64,000 nt of DNA from Salibaculum griseiflavum (GCF_003129565.1 NZ_QETF01000012.1:1-64000); one strand, 5' to 3'; shown: positions 52,996 to 61,784, numbered from the stretch's first letter. The notes: generated by a model not told the origin, from the letters alone. Program-made: numbers and translations.

Positions 52996-53987
52996 CGCAG
53001 CCGCGCCACCACGTAGTCGGCCAAGTCGATCAGCATGCCCCGGATGGGATGGTCCGGTAGCCCGGCCAACGCTGCCTTGGCACGATCCGCCCAGGCGACG
53101 GCCTCGGCGCGGGTCGCGTCGATCGCAGCGTGCTTGTCCAGCAGGGCCAAAGCGGTTCCGAGGTCACCGTCGTCCTGCTTGCCCTTCTCGATGGTGCGCT
53201 GCCAGAAGGCGCGTTCCTCGGCATCGGCCTTTGCCACCGCCTTGATCACCGGCAGGGTCAGTTTGCGTTCGCGGAAATCGTCGCCGATGTTCTTGCCGGT
53301 CGCATCACTGCCCGCATAGTCGAGGATATCGTCCACCATCTGGAAGGCGATGCCCAGCGCATCGCCATAGTCGAACATGGCCTGCACGCGCGCGTCATCC
53401 TGACCGGCGATCACACCGCCCACCTCCATCGCCGCCGAGAACAGCGCTGCGGTCTTGCCGCGCACGATCTTGAGATAGGTCTCCTCGGTCGTGGCGAGGT
53501 CGCGTGCGGCGGTCAGTTGCAGCACCTCGCCTTCGGCGATGGTGGCCGCCGCATTGGACAGGATGCGCAAAACGCGGATCGAGCCTGTTTCGGTCATCAG
53601 CTGGAAAGACCGCGCGAACAGGTAATCCCCCACCAGAACGGACGAGGTATTGTCCCACAACAGGTTCGCCGTGGGCCGCTCGCGCCGCTGCTGGCTTTCG
53701 TCCACGACATCGTCATGCAGCAGGGTCGCGGTGTGGATGAATTCCACCGTCGCGGCCAGATGCACATGATAAGGTCCGTCATAGCCGCACATCCGCGCCG
53801 CCCCGAGCGTCAGCATGGGCCGGAGTCGCTTGCCACCCGCTTCGACCAGGTGGGCCGTGACCTCGGGGATGCGCGGAGCGTGTTCCGAGGCCATCCGCTC
53901 GCGGATCATCGTGTTGACGCGCCCCATGTCCTCGGCCAGCGCCTCGGCCAGGCGGTCGTGGGGTTTGGTGGCGGTATCGACGCTCAT
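52992..53987 (-). CDS. ispB: polyprenyl (octa/decaprenyl) diphosphate synthase
   Basis: The 331-residue trans-prenyltransferase makes the long side chain for quinones. First Asp-rich motif in TATLLHDDVVDES, second in FQMVDDILDYAGSD, and the GGKRLRPMLTLG motif near the N terminus. ATG 53987 gives a normal N terminus. Exact chain length cannot be read from sequence; related bacteria make ubiquinone-10. Together with ubiA it suggests ubiquinone biosynthesis. Ends convergently with ispE. Confidence 0.93.
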   Translation of the reverse strand: MSVDTATKPHDRLAEALAEDMGRVNTMIRERMASEHAPRIPEVTAHLVEAGGKRLRPMLTLGAARMCGYDGPYHVHLAATVEFIHTATLLHDDVVDESQQRRERPTANLLWDNTSSVLVGDYLFARSFQLMTETGSIRVLRILSNAAATIAEGEVLQLTAARDLATTEETYLKIVRGKTAALFSAAMEVGGVIAGQDDARVQAMFDYGDALGIAFQMVDDILDYAGSDATGKNIGDDFRERKLTLPVIKAVAKADAEERAFWQRTIEKGKQDDGDLGTALALLDKHAAIDATRAEAVAWADRAKAALAGLPDHPIRGMLIDLADYVVARLR

Positions 53988-54041
53988 GAACTCTCCGTCA
54001 GATGCTCGACAAAGGCGTATGTTTCGCCTTAGGTCAATGGG

Positions 54042-54257
54042 ATGAAGGAACTTCTGCGCAGCAACGACCCGACCGTGATCGCCTTTGCCAAGGCCCTTTT
54101 GGACGGTGAGGGTATAGTGGTCTTCGAATTGGACGTAAATATGAGCGTCCTCGAAGGCAGCGTCGGCATTTTGCCGCGCCGCATCATGGTGCGTGACGCC
54201 GACCATTTCATGGCCAGCGCCATCCTGCGCGACAATGATATCGATCTTGGGCAATAG
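54042..54257 (+). CDS. DUF2007 small protein
   Basis: The 71-residue protein starts MKELLRSNDPTVIAFAKALLDGEGI and matches the DUF2007 (putative signal-transducing) pattern with a single small alpha-beta fold and RIMVRDADHFMASAIL. Function unknown. A gap of only three bases precedes the TrmN6-like gene, so they are likely cotranscribed. The AAGGA before the ATG is in the GGATGAAGGA region and not ideal. Confidence 0.8.
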   Translation: MKELLRSNDPTVIAFAKALLDGEGIVVFELDVNMSVLEGSVGILPRRIMVRDADHFMASAILRDNDIDLGQ

Positions 54258-54260
54258 CGG

Positions 54261-55010
54261 ATGGACGTGACCCGCGATGCCTTCCTGGGGGGGCGGTTGG
54301 TGCTGCATCAGCCCCGGCGGGGCTACCGGGCTGGGGTCGATCCGGTCCTGCTGGCCGCCGCGACACCGGCACGGTCGGGGCATTCGGTGCTGGAGTTGGG
54401 CTGCGGTGTGGGCGCGGCGCTGTTCTGCCTGGCCGCGCGGGTTCCGGACCTGGATCTGACCGGGGTCGAGTTTCAGCCCGACTACGCCGACCTCGCCCGC
54501 CGCAATGCCACCGATAACCGCATCAGCGCCCGGATCGAGACCGCCGACCTGCGCGCCCTGCCTGCCGATCTGCGCAACCGGTCCTTCGACCATGTCATCG
54601 CGAACCCGCCCTATTTCGACCGCAGGCTCGGCACCTCCTCGGATACTGCGGGCCGCGAGATGGCATTCGGCGGCGACACACCGCTGCGCGACTGGCTGGA
54701 CGTTGCAACGCGGCGCCTTGCGCCCAAGGGCTACCTGACCCTGATCCAGAAGGCCGACCGCCTGCCGGACCTTCTGACAGCGATGGATGACCGGCTGGGC
54801 AGCGTCGTGATCCGGCCGATCGCCGGGCGTGCGGGGCGCGATGCCGACCGTGTGCTGGTCTCGGCCCGCAAGGAGGGCCGCGCACCGTTTCGCCTCTGCG
54901 CGCCACTGATTCTCCATGACGGACCCGAGCACGGCGCGGATGCGGAGGACTACACCGCCGAGATTCGCGCGGTGCTCCGCGACGGCGCCGCCTTGCCGAT
55001 CATCGCTTAA
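54261..55010 (+). CDS. TrmN6-like adenine-N6 methyltransferase
   Basis: The 249-residue protein has an SAM motif I VLELGCGVGAALFCLAARV (about residues 40-58) and the NPPYF motif IV (about residue 112) that marks N6-adenine and related enzymes. It is the family of tRNA1(Val) A37 N6-methyltransferase; whether it acts on tRNA or another substrate cannot be read. It follows the DUF2007 gene by three bases. Confidence 0.88.
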   Translation: MDVTRDAFLGGRLVLHQPRRGYRAGVDPVLLAAATPARSGHSVLELGCGVGAALFCLAARVPDLDLTGVEFQPDYADLARRNATDNRISARIETADLRALPADLRNRSFDHVIANPPYFDRRLGTSSDTAGREMAFGGDTPLRDWLDVATRRLAPKGYLTLIQKADRLPDLLTAMDDRLGSVVIRPIAGRAGRDADRVLVSARKEGRAPFRLCAPLILHDGPEHGADAEDYTAEIRAVLRDGAALPIIA

Positions 55011-55140
55011 CCATTCAGCAAGGGTTTGCGGGTTTCCTGCGACAAGGTGCCCATGCCGTCCCGGGTTTCTGCCCTGCGGCGTGACAGACCGGCCAAGGTG
55101 TGCTGCACTTGTCCTGAACTCAACAGCACGGAGGAATCCC

Positions 55141-55311
55141 ATGAGCATGATGTCGCATCTTCAAGAGCTCAAGAAGAAGCACGACCAACTATCCGAAGCC
55201 GTTGAGACCGCCCAACGCGCCCCGGGAAGCAACGATCTGGAAGTGGCGCAAATGAAGAAGAAAAAGCTGCAACTGAAGGAAGAGATCGCGCGCATCGAAG
55301 AAGGCGCATGA
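55141..55311 (+). CDS. YdcH family (DUF465) small protein
   Basis: The 56-residue protein is almost entirely alpha-helical and charged: SHLQELKKKHDQLSEAVETAQ, LEVAQMKKKKLQLKEEIARIE, matching the YdcH/DUF465 family of small coiled-coil proteins. A very good GGAGG lies about six bases before the ATG. A strong terminator follows 20 bases after its stop, so it is probably monocistronic. Function unknown. Confidence 0.9.
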   Translation: MSMMSHLQELKKKHDQLSEAVETAQRAPGSNDLEVAQMKKKKLQLKEEIARIEEGA

Positions 55312-55331
55312 TCCACCGAGGCACTCACGGA

Positions 55332-55361
55332 AAAGGCCGCCCACTGGGCGGCCTTTGTTAT
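55332..55361 (+). terminator. rho-independent terminator after ydcH-like gene
   Basis: AAAGGCCGCCC (55332-55342), 3-base loop, GGGCGGCCTTT (55346-55356), then GTTATT. An 11-pair perfect stem. Because of the flanking A and T runs it may also end minus-strand transcripts from phaB, so it is possibly bidirectional. Confidence 0.9.
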
Positions 55362-55380
55362 TGCAGCGGCAAACTATCCG

Positions 55381-56103
55381 TCAGACGAAGAACTGCGCCC
55401 CGTTGGCCGATATGGTCGACCCGTTGATGAAGCCCGATTCGTCCGAGGCCAGGAAGGACACGCAGCGCGCGATTTCCTCGGGCTCACCAAGGCGCCCGGC
55501 CGGGATCTGGCCGATGATCGCCTCGCGGACCTTTTCCGGCACGGCCATAACCATTTCGGTGGCGATATAGCCGGGGCAGACGGCATTGGCGGTGATGCCC
55601 GCACGGGCGCCTTCCTGGGCCAGCGATTTCACGATGCCGAGGTCACCGGCCTTGGTGGCGGCATAGTTGACCTGCGCGAACTGACCCTTCTGGCCGTTGA
55701 TCGAGGAAATCACGATCACCCGGCCGAACTTGCGTTCGCGCATGCCGGGCCAGACCGGATGCACGGTGTTGAACACACCGGTCAGGTTGGTGTCGATCAC
55801 CTGGTGCCATTGTTCCGGGGTCATCTTGTGGAACGGCGCATCCTTGGTGATGCCGGCATTCGCCACCACCACGTCGATCGGACCCAGTTCCGACTCGACC
55901 TTTTCGATCCCGGCTTTGGATTCGTCGTAGTCGGCGACGTTCCACTTGTAGGTCTTGATGCCGGTTTCCTCGGTGAACTTGGCCGCGGCCTCGTCATTGC
56001 CGGCATAGGTCGCGGCGACCTCGTAGCCGTCTTCCTTCAGCTTCTTGGAAATGGCGGCGCCGATGCCGCGGCTGCCTCCGGTAACCAGTGCAACACGTCC
56101 CAT
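55381..56103 (-). CDS. phaB: acetoacetyl-CoA reductase
   Basis: The 240-residue short-chain dehydrogenase reduces acetoacetyl-CoA to 3-hydroxybutyryl-CoA with NADPH for polyhydroxybutyrate. The cofactor loop is VTGGSRGIGAAI, the catalytic Ser is in VIVISSINGQKG and the Tyr/Lys in NYAATKAGDLG. ATG 56103 is chosen because GGAGG lies seven or eight bases before it; a second ATG six bases upstream is too close to that site. phaA is 57 bases upstream on the same strand. Confidence 0.95.
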   Translation of the reverse strand: MGRVALVTGGSRGIGAAISKKLKEDGYEVAATYAGNDEAAAKFTEETGIKTYKWNVADYDESKAGIEKVESELGPIDVVVANAGITKDAPFHKMTPEQWHQVIDTNLTGVFNTVHPVWPGMRERKFGRVIVISSINGQKGQFAQVNYAATKAGDLGIVKSLAQEGARAGITANAVCPGYIATEMVMAVPEKVREAIIGQIPAGRLGEPEEIARCVSFLASDESGFINGSTISANGAQFFV

Positions 56104-56160
56104 GATCATTCCTCCTTCGGGGTATTGGGGTGGGCGCACCGGGCGGTGCGCCCGCAAATC

Positions 56161-57333
56161 TTAGCGTTCGACGCAGAGCGCGACGCCCATGCCGCCACCG
56201 ATGCAGAGGGTCGCCAGACCTTTCTTGGCGTCGCGGCGCTTCATCTCGAACAGCAGCGTGTTCAGGACACGGCAGCCCGAGGCACCGATCGGGTGACCGA
56301 TGGCGATGGCGCCGCCGTTCACGTTCACGATCTCGGGGTCCCAGCCCATGTCCTTGTTCACGGCGCAGGCCTGCGCGGCAAAGGCTTCGTTGGCTTCGAC
56401 CAGGTCCAGGTCGCCCACGGACCAACCGGCCTTTTCCAGCGCCTTCTTGGACGCATGGATCGGACCCACACCCATGATCGACGGGTCCAGACCGGCCGTG
56501 GCATAGCTGGCGATACGGGCCAGCGGCTCGATGCCGCGTTTCTCGGCCTCTTCGGCGCTCATCAGCAGGGTTGCAGCCGCACCATCGTTGATGCCCGACG
56601 CATTCGCAGCCGTCACCGTGCCGTCCTTGGTGAAGGCCGGACGCATCTTTTCCATCGCCTCAAGCGTCGCGCCGTGGCGGATATACTCATCCTTGTCGAC
56701 CACGATATCGCCCTTGCGGGTCTTGACGGTGAAAGCGACGACCTCGTCATCGAACTTGCCGGCCTTCTGGGCGGCCTCGGCCTTGTTCTGGCTGGCCAGC
56801 GCAAAGGCGTCCTGCTGGTCGCGGGAAATCTGCCACTTCTCGGCAACGTTCTCGGCGGTCTGGCCCATGTGGTAGCCGTTGAAGGCATCCCACAGACCAT
56901 CGCGGATCATGGTGTCTATGAACTTCATGTCGCCCATCTTCTGACCCTGGCGCAGGTTCGCGGCATGGGCGGACATCGACATGTTCTCCTGCCCCCCGGC
57001 GGCGACGATGCTGGCATCGCCCAGCATGATGTGCTGCGCGCCCAGCGCCACGGCCCGCAAGCCGGACCCACAGACCTGGTTGATCCCCCAGGCCGCGCTT
57101 TCCTGCGGCAGACCCGCATTGATATGCGCCTGGCGGGCGGGGTTCTGGCCCTGCGCGGCGGTCAGCACCTGGCCGAGAATGGTTTCCGATACCTCGCCCT
57201 TGTCGACGCCGGCGCGTTCGACCACAGCCTCCAGCACGGCAGCGCCGAGGTCATGGGCGGGTGTATTGGCGAAGGAACCGCCGAAACTGCCCACGGCGGT
57301 GCGTGCGGCAGATGCGATAACGACGTTGGTCAT
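56161..57333 (-). CDS. phaA: acetyl-CoA acetyltransferase (beta-ketothiolase)
   Basis: The 390-residue thiolase condenses two acetyl-CoA to acetoacetyl-CoA. The acyl-enzyme Cys is in [13 protein letters not shown] (about residue 88), His in GHPIGASG, and the second Cys in [11 protein letters not shown] near the C terminus. Length is typical. It is the first gene of a phaAB pair, and the acetyl-CoA can come from the Acs of this window. A near-palindromic TGCA site lies 101-120 bases before the start. Confidence 0.96.
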   Translation of the reverse strand: MTNVVIASAARTAVGSFGGSFANTPAHDLGAAVLEAVVERAGVDKGEVSETILGQVLTAAQGQNPARQAHINAGLPQESAAWGINQVCGSGLRAVALGAQHIMLGDASIVAAGGQENMSMSAHAANLRQGQKMGDMKFIDTMIRDGLWDAFNGYHMGQTAENVAEKWQISRDQQDAFALASQNKAEAAQKAGKFDDEVVAFTVKTRKGDIVVDKDEYIRHGATLEAMEKMRPAFTKDGTVTAANASGINDGAAATLLMSAEEAEKRGIEPLARIASYATAGLDPSIMGVGPIHASKKALEKAGWSVGDLDLVEANEAFAAQACAVNKDMGWDPEIVNVNGGAIAIGHPIGASGCRVLNTLLFEMKRRDAKKGLATLCIGGGMGVALCVER

Positions 57334-57433
57334 GGGTGAGTCCTCTCCTGATCCGTCAATTCAATGGCGGCAAGGAGCCAGACGCGGAATCGCACGGGCC
57401 CCGACCCGCCGTTCCCCTCCCTCTTAGGGGGTA

Positions 57434-57453
57434 CATGCTGCAACTGCAACATG
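57434..57453. promoter_or_regulatory. near-palindromic TGCA operator candidate upstream of phaA
   Basis: CATG-N-TGCA-NN-TGCA-N-CATG, 16 of 20 bases symmetric, about 100 bases before the phaA start and 50 bases beyond the EAL gene end. PhaR-type repressors of alphaproteobacterial polyhydroxybutyrate genes bind TGC-rich palindromes, so this could be its target. phaR itself is not in this window, hence the link is inference. Confidence 0.5.
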
Positions 57454-57503
57454 GATCACGGCATGTGAGCGTAATTTTATTGCGCGAACGGCGGTTGGTC
57501 CAC

Positions 57504-58310
57504 TCAGATTCGAAGCCGCGGCACGCCGTAGAGGTAGCCTTGCAGGCAATCGACACCGAACTGTGCCAACTTCGCGGCCTCAGCCGGGGATTCCACCCCC
57601 TCGGCCACGGCAAACATCTCGAACTGGTGCGCAACGGTGATCAGCGCCTCGGCGATCACCTGGTTGTCCGGGTCCTGGTCAATACCCCTGACGAAGCAGC
57701 TATCCACCTTGACCAGGTCGAAGAAGAAATCCTTGAGATAGCGAAAGGCCGTCAGCCCGGCACCGAAATCATCCAACCCGAAGGCCACGCCGCGCGGCTG
57801 CATCTCTTCCATGAAGCGGATGACCACCTCTGGCAGCTGCATGGCGCTATCCTCGGAAATTTCGAGGATCAGGCGATGGCCAAGATCGGGATCGTCGTGA
57901 AGGTTGCGTTCCAGAACACGACGCCATGTTCCATCGCCCAGGGACCGGGCCGAAACGTTCACCGCCAAGCGCAGACCGGGCAGCTCGCGCAGGCGGTCGA
58001 AGCCCAGTGCCAGCGAGGCGCAATCAATGTCGCGGCCAATCGTATCATCCTCGACCTGGCCCATGAATTGGGCCGCCGGAATGACCCGCCCGGTTTCATC
58101 CAGCACGCGGATCAATCCCTCGTAGAAGGCCGTATCGCCCCCCTGCCCGGCCAGTACGACCGGTTGAAACGCCAGGGCGCAATGATCCTGTGCCAAGGCG
58201 TCGCGCACCATGCTCATGACATCCTTGTCACGCACGCTCACCGCGTAATCCAGCGGATCCTTGGGCACCTGTTCGTCCAGCGCCGACCGGGAAAGATCAA
58301 AGGCGGGCAT
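57504..58310 (-). CDS. EAL-domain cyclic-di-GMP phosphodiesterase
   Basis: The 268-residue protein is an almost pure EAL domain with a short N terminus. The signature is FYEGLIRV (E-G-L rather than E-A-L). The other expected residues are present: NVSA, EISE, DDFGAG, VKVDSCF, and the late E-G-V-E and LQGYLYG, so it may be active in degrading c-di-GMP. No sensory or membrane region. It is on the same strand as phaAB, upstream of phaA. A link to storage polymer is only positional. Confidence 0.92.
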   Translation of the reverse strand: MPAFDLSRSALDEQVPKDPLDYAVSVRDKDVMSMVRDALAQDHCALAFQPVVLAGQGGDTAFYEGLIRVLDETGRVIPAAQFMGQVEDDTIGRDIDCASLALGFDRLRELPGLRLAVNVSARSLGDGTWRRVLERNLHDDPDLGHRLILEISEDSAMQLPEVVIRFMEEMQPRGVAFGLDDFGAGLTAFRYLKDFFFDLVKVDSCFVRGIDQDPDNQVIAEALITVAHQFEMFAVAEGVESPAEAAKLAQFGVDCLQGYLYGVPRLRI

Positions 58311-58411
58311 CGGCCACTCCGTTCCAGTCCCTCAGGTTTGCCAGATACCCGATTAAGGGCTGGTAAAGCTTTGCGGTTTGAGTTGAATTGTCCCGGTAAA
58401 GGAGGGCCGGA

Positions 58412-58969
58412 ATGGAACGATGCGGCTGGGCCGGACCGGATCAGATCTACCTGGATTATCACGACACCGAATGGGGTGTGCCGGAATATGACAGCCGCGC
58501 GCTTTGGGAAAAGCTGATCCTCGACGGGTTCCAGGCGGGGCTGAGCTGGATCACCATCCTGAAAAAGCGCGAAGGGTTCCGGGCGGCCTTCGACGGTTTC
58601 GACCCCGAAACCATCGCCGGATGGGGTGAACCACAGGTCGCGCGCCTGTTGCAGAATCCGGGCATCATCCGCCATCGCGGCAAGATCGAGGCCACGATCA
58701 CCAATGCCCGCGCCTACCTTGAGATCGAGGATTTCTCGGCATTCTGCTGGGGCTATGTCGGCGGCAAGCCGATTCAGAACCGCTGGGCCACGCTGGCCGA
58801 GGTGCCCGCTTTCACGCCCCTGTCCGCGCGCATGTCCCGGGACCTGAAGAAAGCCGGCTTCAAGTTCTGTGGCCCAACCATCGTCTATGCCTGGATGCAG
58901 GCCTGCGGGCTGGTCAATGACCACCTGACAACCTGCCCACTCCACGCCCCCTGCGCGGCCCTGGCCTAG
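58412..58969 (+). CDS. tag: DNA-3-methyladenine glycosylase I
   Basis: The 185-residue repair enzyme removes 3-methyladenine from DNA. The zinc ligands are visible as Cys4 (MERCGW), His17 (DYHDTEWG) and the C-terminal His and Cys in NDHLTTCPLH. Catalytic and binding region LSWITILKKREGFR is conserved. AGGAGG precedes the ATG by about eight bases. Length is normal. Confidence 0.96.
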   Translation: MERCGWAGPDQIYLDYHDTEWGVPEYDSRALWEKLILDGFQAGLSWITILKKREGFRAAFDGFDPETIAGWGEPQVARLLQNPGIIRHRGKIEATITNARAYLEIEDFSAFCWGYVGGKPIQNRWATLAEVPAFTPLSARMSRDLKKAGFKFCGPTIVYAWMQACGLVNDHLTTCPLHAPCAALA

Positions 58970-59035
58970 ACGGGTCGCTTGCCCGGCTCTTCCCGCCCGC
59001 TACCTGACAGTGGCCACCAAGACAGGAGTCGGGTC

Positions 59036-60364
59036 ATGCCCAAACCACACCCAGGCCGCACCGGCGGACTGCCTGTGCCCAGCCGCCGATTGGGACGCAG
59101 CGCGCGACTGGGCGGGCTGGCGATCGGGCTGGCCGGCCGGATGGCGCGCGACGGGCTGGCCGGGCTCGGCCGCGGCGAACGCCCCGACCGGCGCGATCTT
59201 TTGCTGACCCCCGCCAACCTGCACCGGATCACCACTGAACTGGCCCGGATGCGCGGTGCGGCCATGAAGGTGGGGCAATTGGTGTCCATGGACGCGGGCG
59301 CCATCCTGCCCCCGGACCTGGCCGAGATCATGTCCCGGTTGCGCGACGGGGCCGATTTCATGCCCCCGAAACAGCTGAAATCCGTGCTGAACGCCGCCTG
59401 GGGGCCGAACTGGCTGCACCGCTTTGCGCAATTCGACGTGCGCCCCATCGCCGCCGCCTCCATCGGGCAGGTCCACAAGGCCGGCCTGCGCGACGGGCGC
59501 ACCATCGCCGTCAAGGTGCAATACCCCGGCATCGCCCGCAGCATCGACAGCGATGTCGCCAATGTCGGCAGCCTGATGCGCCTGTCCGGGCTGGTCCCCC
59601 GGGGATTGGACCTTGCCCCCTTGCTGGCAGAGGCCCGCGCGCAGCTGCACGCGGAGACGGACTATGCCGCCGAGGCCGCGCACATGACCCACTTTGCAGA
59701 CCTGCTTGCGGACGATCCGCGCTTCGCCCTGCCGCGCCCATTGGCCGACCTGACAACGCAAACCGTCCTGGCCATGGACTTCGTCACTGGCGCCCCCATC
59801 GAGGCGCTTTGCGAGGCCCCGCAGCCCATCCGGGATCAAGTCGCCGAAGCCCTTTTCGACCTTCTGCTGCGCGAGATTTTCGAGTTCGGCCTGGTTCAGA
59901 CCGACCCGAATTTCGCCAACTACCGCCACGACGACAAAACAGGCCAGATCGCCCTGCTCGATTTCGGCGCGACCCGGTCGCTGGCCCCCTGGGTGGCCCC
60001 GGCCTACGGGGCGCTGATCCGGGCGGGCATGGCCGGCCGGCGCGAAGAGATGGTGATGGCGGCTACAAGGCTGGGCCTTCTGGACGACTCGCTGCGACCG
60101 GATCACCGTGCACGCGTCATCGCCATGATGGAAACCGCCTTCGGCGATCTAGCGTGCCACCCGGTCTACGATTTCTCCGATCAGGGCCTTGCCCACACCC
60201 TGCAGGCCGAAGGCATGGCCCTGGCACAAGAGGGCCTCGCCCCTGCCCCGCCACCGGCCGACGTCCTGTTCGTGCAACGCAAGATCGGCGGGCTCTACCT
60301 GCTGGCCGCGCGGCTTGGCGCGCGCGTTCCGCTGCACACCCTGCTGGAGCGCCATCTGCCCTGA
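59036..60364 (+). CDS. ABC1/UbiB/AarF-family atypical kinase
   Basis: The 442-residue protein has the ABC1/UbiB motifs: KxGQ in AAMKVGQLVSMD, the Ala-rich loop AAASIGQVHKAGLRDGRTIAVKVQYP with the ATP-site Lys, and QTDPNFANYRHDDKTGQIALLDFGATR with catalytic Asp residues. No C-terminal membrane helices are obvious, so it is nearer to the AarF/ADCK branch than classic UbiB. Roles in ubiquinone metabolism are usual; quinone genes elsewhere in this window make that plausible. ATG 59036 has AGGAG seven bases upstream. Ends without a gap against moaE. Confidence 0.9.
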   Translation: MPKPHPGRTGGLPVPSRRLGRSARLGGLAIGLAGRMARDGLAGLGRGERPDRRDLLLTPANLHRITTELARMRGAAMKVGQLVSMDAGAILPPDLAEIMSRLRDGADFMPPKQLKSVLNAAWGPNWLHRFAQFDVRPIAAASIGQVHKAGLRDGRTIAVKVQYPGIARSIDSDVANVGSLMRLSGLVPRGLDLAPLLAEARAQLHAETDYAAEAAHMTHFADLLADDPRFALPRPLADLTTQTVLAMDFVTGAPIEALCEAPQPIRDQVAEALFDLLLREIFEFGLVQTDPNFANYRHDDKTGQIALLDFGATRSLAPWVAPAYGALIRAGMAGRREEMVMAATRLGLLDDSLRPDHRARVIAMMETAFGDLACHPVYDFSDQGLAHTLQAEGMALAQEGLAPAPPPADVLFVQRKIGGLYLLAARLGARVPLHTLLERHLP

Positions 60365-60805
60365 TCACCAGCGCTTCAGCGCATCCTCGTCCTCATCGCG
60401 CGCGGCGACCCAATCGGCCCCGGAGCCGCTGCGTTCCTTCTTCCAGAAGGGCGCGCGGGATTTCAGGTAATCCATCAGGAAATCCGCCGCCTCGAAGGCA
60501 TCCTTGCGATGGCGCGATGCGGTGGCGACCATCATGATCACCTCTCCCGGCGTCATCGCCCCGTAGCGGTGGATGACCAGCACGTCGGCCAGTGCCCAGC
60601 GGGCCATGGCCTCGTCGCGGATCTTGGCCAGCGCCTTTTCGGTCATGCCCGGGTAATGCTCGATCTCCATGGTCTGAAGGCCGCCATCCACATCGCGCAC
60701 CAGCCCCGAAAAGCTGACAACAGCCCCGGCGCCCGCGACTCCCGCGCTGAACGCGTTCAGCTCGGCACCGGGATCGAACCTGTCGGATTGCACCCGGATC
60801 GACAT
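60365..60805 (-). CDS. moaE: molybdopterin synthase catalytic subunit
   Basis: The 146-residue subunit, with MoaD, inserts sulfur into precursor Z to make molybdopterin. The family segments are present: GAVVSFSGLVRDVDGG, LEIEHYPGMTEKALAKI and HRYGAMTPGEVIMMVATASRHRKDAFEA. Its catalytic Lys region lies in LMDYLKSRAPFWKKE. It follows moaD by four bases on the same strand. Confidence 0.95.
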   Translation of the reverse strand: MSIRVQSDRFDPGAELNAFSAGVAGAGAVVSFSGLVRDVDGGLQTMEIEHYPGMTEKALAKIRDEAMARWALADVLVIHRYGAMTPGEVIMMVATASRHRKDAFEAADFLMDYLKSRAPFWKKERSGSGADWVAARDEDEDALKRW

Positions 60806-60809
60806 GCCC

Positions 60810-61055
60810 TCAGCCCCCGGTCATGGGCGGGAAAAAGGCAACCTCGCGCACACCGTCCAGCGAATCCGTGAACTCGGACAATTCCTGGTCCAGCGCCACG
60901 CGCAGCGCCGACAGGTCGGCAAAGGCGGCGGCATAGCGCTCCTCGCGTCCGCGCAACTCCTCGACCAGCTCGGCCACCGTGGCGGCATCGCTCTGCACCT
61001 CTTCGCGCGGACGTCCGATACGCTCGCGCACCCAGGCGAAATAGAGAACCTGCAT
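60810..61055 (-). CDS. moaD: molybdopterin synthase sulfur carrier subunit
   Basis: The 81-residue ubiquitin-like protein starts MQVLYFAWVRERIG and ends with FPPMTGG; the Gly-Gly tail is the site of thiocarboxylation. Length is normal. It sits between moaE and pgsA, two bases after the pgsA stop, on one strand. Confidence 0.94.
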   Translation of the reverse strand: MQVLYFAWVRERIGRPREEVQSDAATVAELVEELRGREERYAAAFADLSALRVALDQELSEFTDSLDGVREVAFFPPMTGG

Positions 61056-61057
61056 GG

Positions 61058-61717
61058 CTACCCCCTCAGATGCGGCAGGGATTTTCGGAGATAATCCCAG
61101 CCCGTCAAAAGCGTCAGGATCATCGCCGCCCAGAGCAGCACGATCCCGATCCACCAGCTAATCTGCATCCCGCGATATTTCCAGACGATGCCCAGCTCGT
61201 CGGGGATGGTGCCGGCGAAGACATCTCTTACCACGTCTTCACTCATGCCCCAGGTCTGCATGATGTAATAATGCTCGAATGCGCCCGTGGAAAACAACAC
61301 GGCAATCGCGGTCATCTGCGCGGCCGTCTTCCACTTGGCCAGGCGCGTCACTTTCAGGGTCCCGGCGGTATCGCCCAGGAATTCCCGCAGCCCACTGACA
61401 AAAGTCTCACGGAACATGATCAGCGTGGCCGGAAGCAGAATCCACGGGTTCATCCCGGAAAATCCGCAGATCACCAACAGCGCGATCACCACCATCGCCT
61501 TGTCGGCGATCGGGTCCAGCATGGCACCGAACTTCGATTCCTGGCTCCAGGCGCGGGCCAGGTAACCGTCGATCCAGTCGGTCACCGCCGCGCCCGCGAA
61601 CAAGGCAAGCGCGATCCAATCCGCCCAGGGGCGGTTGAAATAGAGGAACAGAATCGCAACACCTGGCGCGGCCAGAAGACGCAAAACCGTCAGGATATTG
61701 GGCAGGGTCCACTTCAT
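61058..61717 (-). CDS. pgsA: CDP-diacylglycerol-glycerol-3-phosphate 3-phosphatidyltransferase
   Basis: The 219-residue membrane enzyme makes phosphatidylglycerol phosphate. The CDP-alcohol motif is complete: DWIDGYLARAWSQESKFGAMLDPIADK, with D-G-x2-A-R-x8-G-x3-D-x3-D. Several hydrophobic helices follow. A copy of the GCTTCTTTGGGTC motif lies 44 bases upstream. It precedes moaD and moaE and follows uvrC, on one strand. Confidence 0.96.
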   Translation of the reverse strand: MKWTLPNILTVLRLLAAPGVAILFLYFNRPWADWIALALFAGAAVTDWIDGYLARAWSQESKFGAMLDPIADKAMVVIALLVICGFSGMNPWILLPATLIMFRETFVSGLREFLGDTAGTLKVTRLAKWKTAAQMTAIAVLFSTGAFEHYYIMQTWGMSEDVVRDVFAGTIPDELGIVWKYRGMQISWWIGIVLLWAAMILTLLTGWDYLRKSLPHLRG

Positions 61718-61760
61718 ACGCGTTTCCTAGCGCCATTCCCGTTCCCGCGCCACACCCCCT

Positions 61761-61784
61761 GCTTCTTTGGGTCGAAAATACCGC
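61761..61784 (-). repeat. short repeated motif upstream of pgsA (copy 2)
   Basis: GCTTCTTTGGGTCGAAAATA followed by CCGC; one base differs from the lysA copy at 15892-15915. A 6-pair hairpin (TGGGGG CTGG CCCCCA, 61792-61807) follows right after on the plus strand, where it may end the uvrC transcript. Confidence 0.55.

Noticed and set aside
55759-57339. Plus-strand 526-codon frame antisense to phaB and phaA
   Set aside because: Both phaA and phaB show catalytic residues on the minus strand; the plus frame is a shadow.
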